Below are positions 16,337 through 25,625 of a stretch of 64,000 bases of DNA, in pieces. Position numbers and translations under genes: made by a program. Within the stretch, counting starts at the first letter, position 1, and each line of letters begins with the position of its first letter. The stretch is from the NCBI RefSeq assembly GCF_039908645.1, contig NZ_CP150917.1, positions 6,273,001-6,337,000 of the forward strand, given 5' to 3'. Below the pieces are notes generated by a model. It saw only the letters and a list, made by a program, of their open reading frames with translations, was not told where the DNA came from and did no database searches. Source of the DNA: Pseudomonas helvetica. GTDB taxonomy: Bacteria; Pseudomonadota; Gammaproteobacteria; Pseudomonadales; Pseudomonadaceae.

Positions 16337-17230
16337 TTGATTGAAGTGCGCAACGAAAACGACAGCGTGGTCAGGATGACCTACGACCCGCTGGGCCGAC
16401 TCATTGAAAAAACCGAGCACGACACCCACGGCTACCCACTCGGAGAAACCCGCTTCACCTGGGACGGCCTGCGCCTGTTGCAGGAACATCGCCATCAGCA
16501 GACCAGCCTCTACCTCTACGAAGACGAAGGCTACGAACCCTTGGCCCGCGTCGACGGCACCGGCCCGCTGCAAAAAATCCGCTACTACCACAACGACCTC
16601 AACGGCCTGCCGGAACAGCTCACCGAAGCAGACGGCCACAACGTCTGGCAGGCGACTTATCGGGTGTGGGGCAACACGCTGGAGGAGGTGCGCGAGCCGT
16701 ACTACATTGAAGAGCAAAACCTGCGGTTTCAGGGGCAGTACCTGGACCGGGAGACGGGGCTGCATTACAGCACCTTTCGTTTTTACGACCCTGATATTGG
16801 ACGTTTCACCACGCCTGACCCCATTGGGCTGACCGGCGGCTTGAATCTGTATACATATTCTCCGAACCCCTTTGGCTGGATAGATCCATGGGGCTGGTCG
16901 TGCTGGAGTACAGCACGGAAAAAATTCTGGAAGGAAGAAGCAACAACCAATCCGTCGCGCTACTCAAAAAATAACCTGGCACGTATGAAGGGCGGTTCGG
17001 CTCCTCAGATGAAAGTGGAATTTATTAACCGCAAAACAGGCGCGGTTGAGGAGCGAGTTGTTTCAATGGAGCTACACCATCGTGACATACCGCAACGTAC
17101 AGGCGGTACCGGCGTCCATGATTCGAAAAATCTTGATGCGCTAACACCGTGGGAACATGAAGCAGCAGATCCCTTCAGGCATACCGGATATGATCTATCC
17201 AAAATAATCACGGGAATCGACAAATGGTAA
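16337..17230 (+). CDS. Orphan Rhs cassette with second LHH-type nuclease toxin
   Basis: A 297-codon frame; core sequence is open further upstream to 16142 (GRIITSQDSLHGQ...GPPPGAG) but without a start codon, so the first usable start is a TTG inside core. About 20 residues of core (LVVHNKLL to YDAFG) are missing just upstream. After PDPIGLTGG and DPWGWS the tip of about 112 residues has NLARMKGGSAP, VVSMELHHRDIPQRTGG and LDALTPWEHEAADPFRHTG. It is the same LHH class as the cassette at 5327 but only distantly alike, so the two need not share immunity. It overlaps its immunity gene by 7 nt. Confidence 0.75.
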   Translation: MIEVRNENDSVVRMTYDPLGRLIEKTEHDTHGYPLGETRFTWDGLRLLQEHRHQQTSLYLYEDEGYEPLARVDGTGPLQKIRYYHNDLNGLPEQLTEADGHNVWQATYRVWGNTLEEVREPYYIEEQNLRFQGQYLDRETGLHYSTFRFYDPDIGRFTTPDPIGLTGGLNLYTYSPNPFGWIDPWGWSCWSTARKKFWKEEATTNPSRYSKNNLARMKGGSAPQMKVEFINRKTGAVEERVVSMELHHRDIPQRTGGTGVHDSKNLDALTPWEHEAADPFRHTGYDLSKIITGIDKW

Positions 17231-17682
17231 ACCTTGAAGACGTTAAGTCATTCGTAGAGAGCAACCGCTATCAAACAACACTGCTTGATATTAAAGAACA
17301 CTTGAATCTCGACATTAACGAAGGTCAACCTTCGGACAATCTTTTCCAATACGACGCCAATAAAATTAATGTTGCCAATGTAGAAATTGAAGCGCTAGAG
17401 CGCGTTATTGACCAAGGAAAAGTAAGCCTTGCAGCCTTTATGGAGGCAAAACTATCGAAGCTCAAACAAACCGCGCACGAGCAGGAAGGAAATCAGGGTG
17501 AGGACAAGATAATCAAGGTCCTGCCCTTCTATAAAAATTTCCTGATTATCTATTTACTTGAATTGTACTTCCTAGAATATAATCCGAGCGGCCTGGATGT
17601 TTACTTGAAAGGCATACGCATTCCTAACAGTAAAAAATATAAAGATCAGCTTATTGCGATCTACACTGCTTTGGATAATTAA
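17224..17682 (+). CDS. Immunity protein for the second LHH toxin
   Basis: A 152-residue helical, acidic protein whose ATG lies inside the last codons of the toxin (7-nt overlap), so translation is coupled. No family is recognised; it does not resemble the YwqG-like immunity protein of the first LHH cassette, which supports one specific partner per toxin. Last gene of the rhs array; the bidirectional hairpin at 17745-17785 follows. Confidence 0.65.
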   Translation: MVNLEDVKSFVESNRYQTTLLDIKEHLNLDINEGQPSDNLFQYDANKINVANVEIEALERVIDQGKVSLAAFMEAKLSKLKQTAHEQEGNQGEDKIIKVLPFYKNFLIIYLLELYFLEYNPSGLDVYLKGIRIPNSKKYKDQLIAIYTALDN

Positions 17683-17744
17683 AACAAGCCGATTAAATAA
17701 TGTTGTTCAGTGCCTCGTGAGTCATGCCCGACGCCAAGGCTAAC

Positions 17745-17785
17745 AAAAATGGGCACCCGACCCAGTCGGCGTGCCCATTTTTTTT
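17745..17785. terminator. Bidirectional terminator between the rhs array and hupA
   Basis: AAAAATGGGCAC and GTGCCCATTTTTTTT form a strong stem with a 14-base loop, A-rich on the left and T-rich on the right. It can end transcripts from both sides: the array on + and hupA on -. Confidence 0.9.
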
Positions 17786-17818
17786 ACCGCCCCACCTCCC
17801 TTCGAGACGGTACCGCTC

Positions 17819-18094
17819 TTACGGGTTGACGCTGTCTTTGAGCGACTTGCCCGGCTTGAACGCAACGGTGTTGCTGGCCTTGATTTTCACTGGCTCACCA
17901 GTTTGCGGGTTCTTGCCGGTGCGCGCGCCACGGTGGCGTTGCAGGAAAGTACCGAAGCCCACCAGGGTGACGCTGTCTTTACGGTGCAGAGCGCCGGTGA
18001 TTTCTTCGAGGACGGCGTTGAGTACGCGGTTAGCCTGTTCTTTGGTGAGGTCAGCCTTTTCAGCGATTGCTGCGGCGAGATCTGGTTTACGCAT
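17819..18094 (-). CDS. hupA: HU family DNA-binding protein
   Basis: A 91-residue nucleoid protein that bends DNA as a dimer. The sequence is the full HU fold: two N-terminal helices (KPDLAAAIAEKADL), the GFGTF turn near residues 46-50, and the DNA-binding arm with RTGKNPQTGEPVKI (about 58-71) including the conserved Asn-Pro that inserts into the minor groove. AGAGG lies just before the ATG. Next to the rubredoxin genes, HU is the alpha-type hupA in pseudomonads; the symbol rests on this context, since hupB and hupN paralogues are similar. It is the first core gene after the rhs array. Confidence 0.93.
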   Translation of the reverse strand: MRKPDLAAAIAEKADLTKEQANRVLNAVLEEITGALHRKDSVTLVGFGTFLQRHRGARTGKNPQTGEPVKIKASNTVAFKPGKSLKDSVNP

Positions 18095-18282
18095 GAGTGA
18101 AGCCTCTTTGACGGTTTTTTGTTGTTATGTCCGTGCTGTTCTTCCGGAACAGCGCCCAAGGCGCCGCAGGCTCTACTCTGCGGCAGACGGAGTGAGGATG
18201 GCATGCGGTTACGAGCGGCGCCAGTCTCGGGGCGACCTTTGTAGAGGCAAAAGCGGGGTGATTCCGACAGAACGACCGGTAT

Positions 18283-19431
18283 TTACGCCAAAAGCGCCGG
18301 AAGCTCCTTGTTTAGAGCCAGTTTCTCCATCACTGCCGCCCCGGTGAGCGCGTAACCCAACAATTTTCCGCTGGCATCACGGCACAGCGCCTTGATGTCG
18401 GCGCCCTGCCCTTCGACGGTCCAGGCACCTTCAAAACCCCGTGGTGGCGGGGAAACCACCAATGGGCAGACCGGTGTTTTCACGGTAATCGGCATCGCAC
18501 CGTAGCTGACCGCTGTCGGGTTGCCGGCCAGGGTTTGCGCCAGCGCACGCGCACAACTCATCAGGGGCATCACGTACAGCAAATTCAGCCCATCGACCTC
18601 GGCGCAGTCGCCCAAGGCATAAATATTGGCGTGTGAGGTCTTCAGATGACGGTCAACGACCACACCGCGGTTGATCTGCAAGCCGGCAGCGGCCGCCAGA
18701 TCGATGCGCGGGCGCAGGCCAATGGCGGAAACCACGACGTCGCAGGGGATCACCTGGCCATCGGACAAATGCCCTTCGAGCCCGTCATCGGTGCGTTGCA
18801 AGCTATTGAGTACCGGGCCGAGGTGGAACTGCGCGCCCAGGCTTTCCAGACCGGCCTGCACGGCTGCGGCGGCCGCCGGGTGAAGCAGCGTCGGCATGAC
18901 TTGTTCGCACGGCGCGACCAGTTGCACCTCGTAACCACCGAGGATCAGGTCGTTGGCGAACTCACAGCCGATCAGGCCAGCGCCGAGCAACAACACCCGA
19001 CGCTTGCCGGCCGCCGCTGCCCGAAAGCGCGCGTAGTCTTCGAGGTCGTTGATCGGGAAGATCGCCTCGGGCGCATCGCCCTGCACCGGCACACGCACGG
19101 TTTCCGCGCCCCAGGCGAGGATCAGGTCGCGATAGGCCACGGCTTCTTCGCCGATCCACAGGCGTTTGTGGCCCGGGTCGATGCCGCTGATGCGCGTATG
19201 GGTCCGCACCTCAGCCTTCAGCTGTTCGGCCATGGCGCCGGGCTCGGCCATGCTCAGGCCATCGGCGTCCTTGTTCTTGCCGAAACCGGTGGAGAGCATC
19301 GGTTTGGAGTAAGAGCGTCCGTCATCTGCGGTAATCAGCAGCAGCGGTGTTTCGCCATCGAGTTTGCGAAACTCCCGGGCCAGGTTGTAGCCAGCCAGCC
19401 CAGTGCCGACGATCACGACAGGTGCGTTCAT
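18283..19431 (-). CDS. alkT: Rubredoxin-NAD(+) reductase
   Basis: A 382-residue flavoprotein that passes electrons from NADH to rubredoxin. It has an N-terminal FAD-binding GTGLAG motif (residues 8-13), a second dinucleotide motif [11 protein letters not shown] for NADH (about 148-158), and the C-terminal FAD motif YALGDCAEV (about 271-279). Length fits the rubredoxin reductase family. AGGAG lies 7 nt before the ATG. It follows the rubredoxin gene 34 nt away on the same strand, so the two are probably one operon. In pseudomonads the pair serves alkane hydroxylation or oxidative-stress defence; no alkane hydroxylase is in this window. Confidence 0.92.
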   Translation of the reverse strand: MNAPVVIVGTGLAGYNLAREFRKLDGETPLLLITADDGRSYSKPMLSTGFGKNKDADGLSMAEPGAMAEQLKAEVRTHTRISGIDPGHKRLWIGEEAVAYRDLILAWGAETVRVPVQGDAPEAIFPINDLEDYARFRAAAAGKRRVLLLGAGLIGCEFANDLILGGYEVQLVAPCEQVMPTLLHPAAAAAVQAGLESLGAQFHLGPVLNSLQRTDDGLEGHLSDGQVIPCDVVVSAIGLRPRIDLAAAAGLQINRGVVVDRHLKTSHANIYALGDCAEVDGLNLLYVMPLMSCARALAQTLAGNPTAVSYGAMPITVKTPVCPLVVSPPPRGFEGAWTVEGQGADIKALCRDASGKLLGYALTGAAVMEKLALNKELPALLA

Positions 19432-19465
19432 TCCTTACTCCTCTTCAATTCATCAAAATCTGTGA

Positions 19466-19636
19466 TCAGGCAGCGATTTCGATCATTTCGAAATCCATTT
19501 TGCCGACGCCACAGTCTGGACACAGCCAGTCTTCCGGTACGTCCTGCCACGGGGTTCCGGCCGCGATGCCGTCATCCGGCCAGCCGTCGGCTTCGTTGTA
19601 GATCAGCCCACAGACCACGCATTGCCACTTTTTCAT
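19466..19636 (-). CDS. rubA: Rubredoxin
   Basis: A 56-residue iron protein with the two CxxCG knuckles that bind one iron: C6-V-V-C9-G and C39-P-D-C42-G, plus the family-typical DVPEDW stretch (32-37) and Trp residues around the site. It carries single electrons from the reductase encoded directly downstream. GAGGAA lies 9 nt before the ATG. P. aeruginosa has two rubredoxin genes here; only one is present in this window. Short but unambiguous. Confidence 0.95.
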   Translation of the reverse strand: MKKWQCVVCGLIYNEADGWPDDGIAAGTPWQDVPEDWLCPDCGVGKMDFEMIEIAA

Positions 19637-19837
19637 TACTTGTTTCCTCAGGTTCTCAGGCTTTTACCGGCGCGAACGATCACCCGATAAGGGTTTGCCG
19701 TCCGGCTCAAGGCGTTTTGTACTGATCGGGCGCAGCAGATGCAAGCCTGTTCGCCGCCACTACCCGGTCTGATCAGTCAATATCACCGACCGACATGGTA
19801 AGCTCGCCGCCTCATTTGCTGCCAATACTGACTCACT

Positions 19838-20401
19838 GTGCCGCACTCAAAACCCCTCGCCCCTGCTCTGTTCTGGCTGCCACAAAGCCAGCTGACCCCG
19901 CTACCCGACGCGCAAACCCTCGACTGGCTGTTCGATGAGGGCTCGCTCACCCGCCGCCTGACCCGTTTGTCGGATGACGGCTTCAGCGTGACGCCGCTGC
20001 TCGAAGGCTGGCAGCCTTTGCGCGCTGACGAATGCGCCGCACTGGAATTGCCCGAAGGCAGTGAAGGCTGGGTTCGCGAGGTGTATTTGCGCGGTCATGG
20101 CGAAGCTTGGGTGTTTGCCCGCAGTGTGGCGGCACGCAGTTCGCTGCAGGACGGCGGGTTGAATATGGATGAGTTGGGCAGCCGCTCCCTGGGCGAGCTG
20201 TTGTTTTGCGATCAGGCGTTCCAGCGCCGCGCCATCGAGGTTTGTCACTATCCTGTCGAGTGGTTGCCCAGCGAATCTCAAGCGCCGCAACTGTGGGGTC
20301 GGCGCTCGCGTTTCGACCGGGGGGACCTGAGCGTACTGGTTGCGGAAATATTCCTGCCAGCCCTGTGGCGCGCTGCCGGCGCGAATACGGAGAACTGCTG
20401 A
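19838..20401 (+). CDS. ubiC: Chorismate lyase
   Basis: A 187-residue cytoplasmic enzyme that splits chorismate into pyruvate and 4-hydroxybenzoate, the first committed step of ubiquinone synthesis. Matching features are the [12 protein letters not shown] segment (residues 29-40), WVREVYLRG (about 77-85) and WVFARSVA (about 90-97), which line the active site in the family, and the usual length. It starts with GTG. It is joined to ubiA by a TGATG overlap, so the product of UbiC feeds the next enzyme from the same message. Confidence 0.92.
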   Translation: MPHSKPLAPALFWLPQSQLTPLPDAQTLDWLFDEGSLTRRLTRLSDDGFSVTPLLEGWQPLRADECAALELPEGSEGWVREVYLRGHGEAWVFARSVAARSSLQDGGLNMDELGSRSLGELLFCDQAFQRRAIEVCHYPVEWLPSESQAPQLWGRRSRFDRGDLSVLVAEIFLPALWRAAGANTENC

Positions 20402-21291
20402 TGTACCAAAGTCTGCTCAAGTCATTGAATCGCGTGAATCCGCGCGCCTGGGACTTCATTCAGTTAACCCGCATGGACAAGCCCATCGGCATTTACCTGC
20501 TGTTGTGGCCAACGTTGTGGGCGCTGTGGATTGCCGGCAAAGGCTCGCCGTCATTGGCCAATATCGTGATTTTCGTCCTTGGCGTGGTGCTGACCCGCGC
20601 AGGTGGCTGCGTGATCAATGACTGGGCCGACCGGAAAGTCGACGGTCACGTGAAACGTACCGAACAGCGACCCTTGGTCAGCGGCAAGATCAGCTCCAAA
20701 GAAGCACTGGTGTTCTTCGCATTGCTGATGGGCGTGAGCTTCCTGCTGGTGCTCTGTACCAACGCAGCCACGGTCTGGCTGTCGTTTGGCGGTCTGGCGC
20801 TGGCCGCCACTTACCCGTTCATGAAGCGCTACACCTATTACCCGCAAGTGGTACTGGGCGCGGCGTTCTCCTGGGGCATGCCGATGGCGTTCACCGCCGA
20901 AACCGGTGAACTGCCGGCCATCGCCTGGTTGCTGTGGATTGCCAACCTGCTGTGGACCGTAGGCTACGACACCTATTACGCCATGACCGATCGCGACGAC
21001 GATTTGAGGATTGGTGTGAAATCCACGGCGATTCTGTTTGGCGATGCCGATCGGGTGATCATTCTCACCCTGCAAGGCCTGGCCTTGGGGTGCTTGCTGC
21101 TGGCCGGATCGAAATTCGAGCTGGGCGGCTGGTTCCATCTCGGGCTGCTGGCTGCGGCCGCGTGCTTTGCCTGGGAGTTCTGGTACACCCGCGACAGGGA
21201 CCGACTGAAGTGTTTCCGGGCCTTCCTGCATAACCATTGGGCCGGGTTGGCGATTTTCGTCGGGATCGTGCTGGACTACGCAACTCGCTGA
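20401..21291 (+). CDS. ubiA: 4-hydroxybenzoate octaprenyltransferase
   Basis: A 296-residue inner-membrane prenyltransferase with about eight or nine membrane helices. It attaches the polyprenyl chain to 4-hydroxybenzoate. Both Asp-rich motifs that hold the prenyl diphosphate through Mg2+ are present: N73-D-W-A-D77 and D190[11 protein letters not shown]. The ATG shares bases with the ubiC stop, which decides the start over longer upstream frames. The operon ends at a GC-rich hairpin at 21349-21370. Confidence 0.95.
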   Translation: MYQSLLKSLNRVNPRAWDFIQLTRMDKPIGIYLLLWPTLWALWIAGKGSPSLANIVIFVLGVVLTRAGGCVINDWADRKVDGHVKRTEQRPLVSGKISSKEALVFFALLMGVSFLLVLCTNAATVWLSFGGLALAATYPFMKRYTYYPQVVLGAAFSWGMPMAFTAETGELPAIAWLLWIANLLWTVGYDTYYAMTDRDDDLRIGVKSTAILFGDADRVIILTLQGLALGCLLLAGSKFELGGWFHLGLLAAAACFAWEFWYTRDRDRLKCFRAFLHNHWAGLAIFVGIVLDYATR

Positions 21292-21304
21292 TACCCACGT
21301 CCCT

Positions 21305-21331
21305 GTAGCAGCTGGCCAAGCCTGCTGCTAC
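21305..21331. repeat. Short REP-like palindrome
   Basis: GTAGCAGCTGGCC and GCCTGCTGCTAC halves just after ubiA. The left half matches the start of the larger repeat at 62690. Confidence 0.55.
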
Positions 21332-21348
21332 GGATCGCGTAAAGGCAA

Positions 21349-21370
21349 ACCCGCCCTCAAAGGGGCGGGT
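21349..21370. terminator. Probable terminator between convergent ubiA and the next gene
   Basis: ACCCGCCC and GGGCGGGT arms with a 5-6 base loop, between two genes that point toward each other. On the minus strand it is followed by TTTGCCTTT. Confidence 0.6.
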
Positions 21371-21400
21371 CTGCCAGAGGTTCAGATCATTGTGTATGGG

Positions 21401-21778
21401 TCAGTGCTTTGCCATGTGCCACATATTTTTGAAACCATCACCGTTTTTGTCGCCGGGCTTCATGTCCATTTTGTAGGTGTACATCGGCTTGCCGTCGTAA
21501 GCCCACTGCATCATGCCGTCATCACGCTTGATGACCGTCCATTCACCTTCAGCCTTGGCGCCTGCCGGGGCCATCATCGGTGGCCAGGTCTTGGCGCAAT
21601 CACCGTTACACATCGACTTGCCGCCTGTGTCCTTGTCGAACGTATACAAGGTCATGCCCTTTTGATCGACCATCATGCCGTTCTTCATCATTGCCGGCTC
21701 GGCAGCGAGCGCGAGTGTCGGTAATGCCAGGGCAGCGGCCAACACCAGGGCTTTGAACGATTGAGCGTAGTGAGTCAT
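21401..21778 (-). CDS. Secreted protein with Yx(FWY)xxD repeats
   Basis: A 125-residue exported protein. Residues 1-26 form a Sec signal peptide (KALVLAAALALPTLALAAE, cleaved after Ala-Leu-Ala). The mature part has two copies of the Yx(FWY)xxD motif, YTFDKD near residue 45 and YTYKMD near 102, each in the known setting; between them CNGDCAKTWPP carries a Cys pair. The family (COG4315-like) is widespread and its function is not settled. There is no lipobox Cys, so it is probably free in the periplasm. AAGGAAGG lies 6 nt before the ATG. Confidence 0.8.
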   Translation of the reverse strand: MTHYAQSFKALVLAAALALPTLALAAEPAMMKNGMMVDQKGMTLYTFDKDTGGKSMCNGDCAKTWPPMMAPAGAKAEGEWTVIKRDDGMMQWAYDGKPMYTYKMDMKPGDKNGDGFKNMWHMAKH

Positions 21779-21858
21779 GGAAACCTTCCTTTGTGGTTGT
21801 CAGGATTCGAACTTAGAGCGTAGTTCAGGATTGCGCTGATCGCCGCACGGCTAAAATA

Positions 21859-21892
21859 CTGTCACACGACTGCAATAATTCCGTTATCTAAT
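21859..21892 (+). promoter_or_regulatory. Pho box and -10 element of phoB
   Basis: CTGTCAC, four-base spacer ACGA, then CTGCAAT: the two 7-bp half-sites of a Pho box, followed after exactly 10 nt by TCTAAT as -10. The layout matches the pstC and pstS sites in this window and indicates that PhoB activates its own operon. Confidence 0.75.
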
Positions 21893-21929
21893 GCGGCGCA
21901 AGACAGTTAAATGACAAGAGGATTAAGGC

Positions 21930-22619
21930 ATGGTTGGCAGGAGCATTCTGATCGTCGACGACGAAGCGCCCATTCGCGAAATGATCGCCGTTGCGTTGGA
22001 AATGGCCGGCTATGACTGCCTGGAGGCCGAAAACTCCCAACAGGCCCACGCCATCATTGTCGACCGTAAACCGGACCTGATCCTGCTCGACTGGATGCTT
22101 CCCGGCACGTCAGGCATCGAGTTGGCCCGCCGTCTCAAGCGTGATGAGCTGACCGGGGACATCCCGATCATCATGCTGACCGCCAAGGGCGAAGAGGACA
22201 ACAAGATCCAGGGCCTGGAAGTCGGCGCCGATGACTACATTACCAAGCCGTTTTCACCGCGCGAGTTGGTTGCGCGCCTGAAAGCCGTGCTGCGTCGTGC
22301 CGGCCCTACCGATGGCGAAGCACCGATCGAAGTCGGCGGCCTGCTGCTGGACCCGATCAGCCACCGCGTGACCATCGACGGCAAGCCCGCCGAGATGGGC
22401 CCGACCGAATACCGCTTGTTGCAGTTTTTCATGACCCATCAGGAACGCGCCTACACCCGCGGGCAATTGCTCGATCAGGTCTGGGGCGGCAATGTGTATG
22501 TCGAAGAGCGCACCGTCGACGTGCACATTCGTCGTTTGCGCAAAGCTCTCGGCGATGCCTACGAGAATCTGGTACAAACCGTGCGTGGCACCGGCTACCG
22601 GTTTTCTACCAAGGCCTGA
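21930..22619 (+). CDS. phoB: Phosphate response regulator PhoB
   Basis: A 229-residue OmpR-type response regulator that activates genes for phosphate uptake when phosphorylated. The receiver domain has the acidic pair D10-D11, the phosphoacceptor D54 (in LLDWMLPG), T84 and K106; residues 130-229 form the winged-helix domain with the recognition segment [19 protein letters not shown]. The size equals the E. coli protein. It is preceded by a Pho box and followed 45 nt later by phoR. The partner genes pstS, pstC, pstA, pstB and phoU lie further along in this window on the other strand. Confidence 0.97.
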   Translation: MVGRSILIVDDEAPIREMIAVALEMAGYDCLEAENSQQAHAIIVDRKPDLILLDWMLPGTSGIELARRLKRDELTGDIPIIMLTAKGEEDNKIQGLEVGADDYITKPFSPRELVARLKAVLRRAGPTDGEAPIEVGGLLLDPISHRVTIDGKPAEMGPTEYRLLQFFMTHQERAYTRGQLLDQVWGGNVYVEERTVDVHIRRLRKALGDAYENLVQTVRGTGYRFSTKA

Positions 22620-22664
22620 GCCGGCCCTTACCTGCTCGACACGCTGACAAGGACGCAAGTTTAA

Positions 22665-23987
22665 GTGAACCAAAACTGGCATGGCACTCTGATCCGCCAC
22701 ATGCTGTTACTGGTCACCGGCTGCCTGGTGATCGGCCTGATTACTGGCTATTACGGCTGGAGCCTGGCCGCAGGCCTGGGCATTTACCTGGCCTGGACCC
22801 TCAAGCAATTGCTGCGCCTGCACGAGTGGCTGCGCCTGCAAAAGCCCGACGAACCACCACCCGATGGCTATGGCCTGTGGGGCGAAGTGTTCGACAGCAT
22901 CTACCACCTGCAACGGCGCGATCAGCGCGTGCGCGGACGCCTGCAAGCGGTGATCGACCGGGTTCAGGAGTCCACCGCAGCGTTGAAAGACGCGGTGGTC
23001 ATGCTCGACAGCGACGGCAACCTGGAATGGTGGAACCGCGCCGCCGAAACCCTGCTGGGCCTCAAGACCCCGCAAGACAGCGGTCAGCCGGTGACCAATC
23101 TGGTGCGTCATCCGCGCTTCAAGGAATATTTCGAGCAGGACAACTATGCCGAGCCGCTGGAAATCCCTTCGCCGACCAACGACCGGATGCGGATTCAGCT
23201 GTACATCACCCGTTACGGCAACAACGAACACTTGATGCTGGTGCGCGACGTCACCCGCATTCATCAGCTTGAGCAAATGCGCAAAGACTTCATCGCCAAT
23301 GTCTCCCACGAACTGCGCACGCCGTTGACGGTGATCTGCGGCTACCTGGAAACCCTGCTCGATAACGTCGAAGAGGTGAATCCGCGCTGGAGCCGTGCGT
23401 TGCAGCAAATGCAGCAACAGGGCGGACGCATGCAGACGCTGCTCAATGACTTGCTGCTCTTGGCCAAGCTCGAAGCCACCGATTACCCGTCGGACAACCA
23501 GCCGGTGCCGATCGACAACCTGCTGCAATCGATCAAGAGTGATGCCCAGGCGCTGTCCGGGCAGCGCAACCAGCACATCACCCTGGAAGCCGATCCGTCG
23601 ATTATGCTCAAGGGCAGTGAAGCCGAGTTACGCAGCGCGTTCTCGAACCTGGTGTTCAACGCCGTCAAATACACTCTGGACGGCGGCAATATCCGCATCC
23701 GCTGGTGGGGTGATGAACAAGGCGCGCACCTCAGCGTGCAGGACTCGGGAATCGGCATCGACAACAAACACCTGCCGCGCCTGACCGAGCGCTTCTACCG
23801 CGTCGACTCCAGCCGCAACTCCAATACCGGCGGCACCGGGCTGGGCCTGGCCATCGTCAAACACGTTTTGTTACGTCATCGTGCGCGAATGGAGATCAGC
23901 AGCGTGCTCGGCCATGGCAGCACGTTCACCTGCCATTTCGCGCCGGCACAGGTGACAAAATCGCGGGTCAACTCGCTGACCGACTAG
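22665..23987 (+). CDS. phoR: Phosphate sensor histidine kinase PhoR
   Basis: A 440-residue kinase. Two membrane helices (about residues 10-45) are followed by a basic linker, a PAS domain (about 100-200), the dimerisation domain with the phosphorylated His at NVSH215ELRTPL, and an ATPase domain with the N box (SNLVFNAVKY) and the glycine box GTGLGLAI (about 393-400). Like other PhoR proteins it has almost no periplasmic part, fitting signal input from PstSCAB and PhoU rather than from free phosphate. It starts with GTG after AAGGACG. Confidence 0.96.
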   Translation: MNQNWHGTLIRHMLLLVTGCLVIGLITGYYGWSLAAGLGIYLAWTLKQLLRLHEWLRLQKPDEPPPDGYGLWGEVFDSIYHLQRRDQRVRGRLQAVIDRVQESTAALKDAVVMLDSDGNLEWWNRAAETLLGLKTPQDSGQPVTNLVRHPRFKEYFEQDNYAEPLEIPSPTNDRMRIQLYITRYGNNEHLMLVRDVTRIHQLEQMRKDFIANVSHELRTPLTVICGYLETLLDNVEEVNPRWSRALQQMQQQGGRMQTLLNDLLLLAKLEATDYPSDNQPVPIDNLLQSIKSDAQALSGQRNQHITLEADPSIMLKGSEAELRSAFSNLVFNAVKYTLDGGNIRIRWWGDEQGAHLSVQDSGIGIDNKHLPRLTERFYRVDSSRNSNTGGTGLGLAIVKHVLLRHRARMEISSVLGHGSTFTCHFAPAQVTKSRVNSLTD

Positions 23988-24111
23988 CGCGAACGTTGAC
24001 TGAACACTAGGCAATCGCCCTGTCAGCCGCTACATTGGCTGACTTGGGCCTGCCTTTCAGGCTCGGCAATCCCCTTTCTTTTCGAATATACGGAACCCGC
24101 AAAACTCCATC

Positions 24112-25452
24112 ATGGACCCTTCCCCTGGCGTGACCCTCGCTTCACTCTTCGCCGATTTCGGCATGATTCTTTTTGCACTGATCCTGGTTTTGCTCAACGG
24201 CTTCTTCGTTGCGGCGGAATTTGCCATGGTCAAACTTCGCTCGACCAAGGTCGAGGCCATTGCCCATAAAAACGGCTGGCGCGGGCAGATCCTGCGCACC
24301 GTACACAGTCAGCTCGACGCTTACCTGTCGGCGTGTCAACTGGGTATCACCCTCGCCTCCCTGGGCCTTGGCTGGGTCGGTGAACCGGCGTTCGCGCACA
24401 TTCTCGAACCGTTGCTGAGCGCAGTCGGCGTCAACTCGCCGGAAGTGGTCAAGGGCGTGTCGTTCTTCACCGCCTTCTTTATCATTTCGTACCTGCACAT
24501 CGTGGTCGGCGAACTGGCCCCAAAATCCTGGGCCATCCGCAAACCCGAGCTGCTGTCGCTGTGGACGGCGGTGCCGCTGTACCTGTTCTACTGGGCGATG
24601 TACCCGGCCATTTACCTGCTTAATGCCAGCGCCAACACGATCCTGCGGATTGCTGGCCAAGGTGAACCCGGCCCTCATCACGAGCACCATTACAGCCGCG
24701 AAGAACTGAAACTGATCCTGCACTCCAGCCGCGGCCAGGACCCGAGCGACCAAGGCATGCGCGTACTTGCCTCGGCCGTGGAAATGGGCGAGCTGGAAGT
24801 GGTCGACTGGGCCAACTCCCGGGAAGACCTGGTGACGCTGGAGTTCAACGCGCCGCTCAAGGAAATCCTTGCGCTGTTCCGTCGTCACAAATTCAGCCGC
24901 TACCCGGTGTACGACAGCGAACGCCAGGAGTTCGTCGGCCTGCTGCACATCAAGGACCTGCTGCTGGAACTGGCGGCGCTGGACCACATTCCCGAGTCGT
25001 TCAACCTGGCCGAGCTGACCCGCCCGCTGGAACGCGTATCGCGGCACATGCCGTTGTCGCAGTTGCTGGAGCAGTTCCGCAAGGGCGGTTCGCACTTTGC
25101 CCTGGTTGAAGAAGCCGACGGCAACGTCATCGGCTACCTGACCATGGAAGACGTGCTGGAAGTGCTGGTCGGCGACATCCAGGACGAACACCGCAAGGCC
25201 GAACGCGGGATCCTCGCCTACCAGCCAGGCAAATTGCTGGTGCGCGGTGACACACCGCTGTTCAAGGTCGAACGCCTGCTGGGCATCGATCTGGACCACG
25301 TCGAAGCGGAAACTCTCGCCGGGCTGGTCTACGAAACCCTGAAACGGGTGCCGGAAGAGGAAGAAGTGCTGGAAGTCGAAGGTTTGCGGATCATCATCAA
25401 AAAGATGAAAGGCCCGAAGATCATTTTGGCCAAGGTGCTGATGCTCGATTGA
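24112..25452 (+). CDS. CNNM/CorB-like membrane protein (DUF21, CBS pair, CorC_HlyC)
   Basis: A 446-residue protein with the domain order of the CNNM/CorB and hemolysin-C-like family: DUF21 with four membrane segments (residues 1-200, including NGFFVAAEFAM and LGITLASLGLGWVGEP), a pair of CBS domains (about 215-345) and a C-terminal CorC_HlyC domain (about 355-440). Family members are linked to Mg2+ or Co2+ transport and resistance. The same gene follows phoBR in other pseudomonads. It stands alone here, 124 nt after phoR and followed by a REPIN. The older name hemolysin is not supported by any toxin feature. Confidence 0.88.
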   Translation: MDPSPGVTLASLFADFGMILFALILVLLNGFFVAAEFAMVKLRSTKVEAIAHKNGWRGQILRTVHSQLDAYLSACQLGITLASLGLGWVGEPAFAHILEPLLSAVGVNSPEVVKGVSFFTAFFIISYLHIVVGELAPKSWAIRKPELLSLWTAVPLYLFYWAMYPAIYLLNASANTILRIAGQGEPGPHHEHHYSREELKLILHSSRGQDPSDQGMRVLASAVEMGELEVVDWANSREDLVTLEFNAPLKEILALFRRHKFSRYPVYDSERQEFVGLLHIKDLLLELAALDHIPESFNLAELTRPLERVSRHMPLSQLLEQFRKGGSHFALVEEADGNVIGYLTMEDVLEVLVGDIQDEHRKAERGILAYQPGKLLVRGDTPLFKVERLLGIDLDHVEAETLAGLVYETLKRVPEEEEVLEVEGLRIIIKKMKGPKIILAKVLMLD

Positions 25453-25472
25453 ACCCTGCGCGAGCCCGCTGT

Positions 25473-25605
25473 TGTGGCGAGGGAGCTTGCTCCCGCTGGG
25501 TCGCGTAGCGGCCCCAAACCCTGCAATCGCACTCGTCCTGACAGACCGAGCTGATCTGTTTGGGGACGGCTTCGCCGTCCAGCGGGAGCAAGCTCCCTCG
25601 CCACA
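25473..25605. repeat. REPIN
   Basis: TGTGGCGAGGGAGCTTGCTC at the left and its inverted copy ending CTCCCTCGCCACA at the right, with shorter palindromes between. It lies between convergent genes. Confidence 0.85.
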
Positions 25606-25625
25606 ATTGATCGCAGTGACCTGGA

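Noticed and set aside
17724-18347. + strand frames opposite hupA and the terminator
   Set aside because: They cross a strong terminator and are antisense to a clear HU gene.
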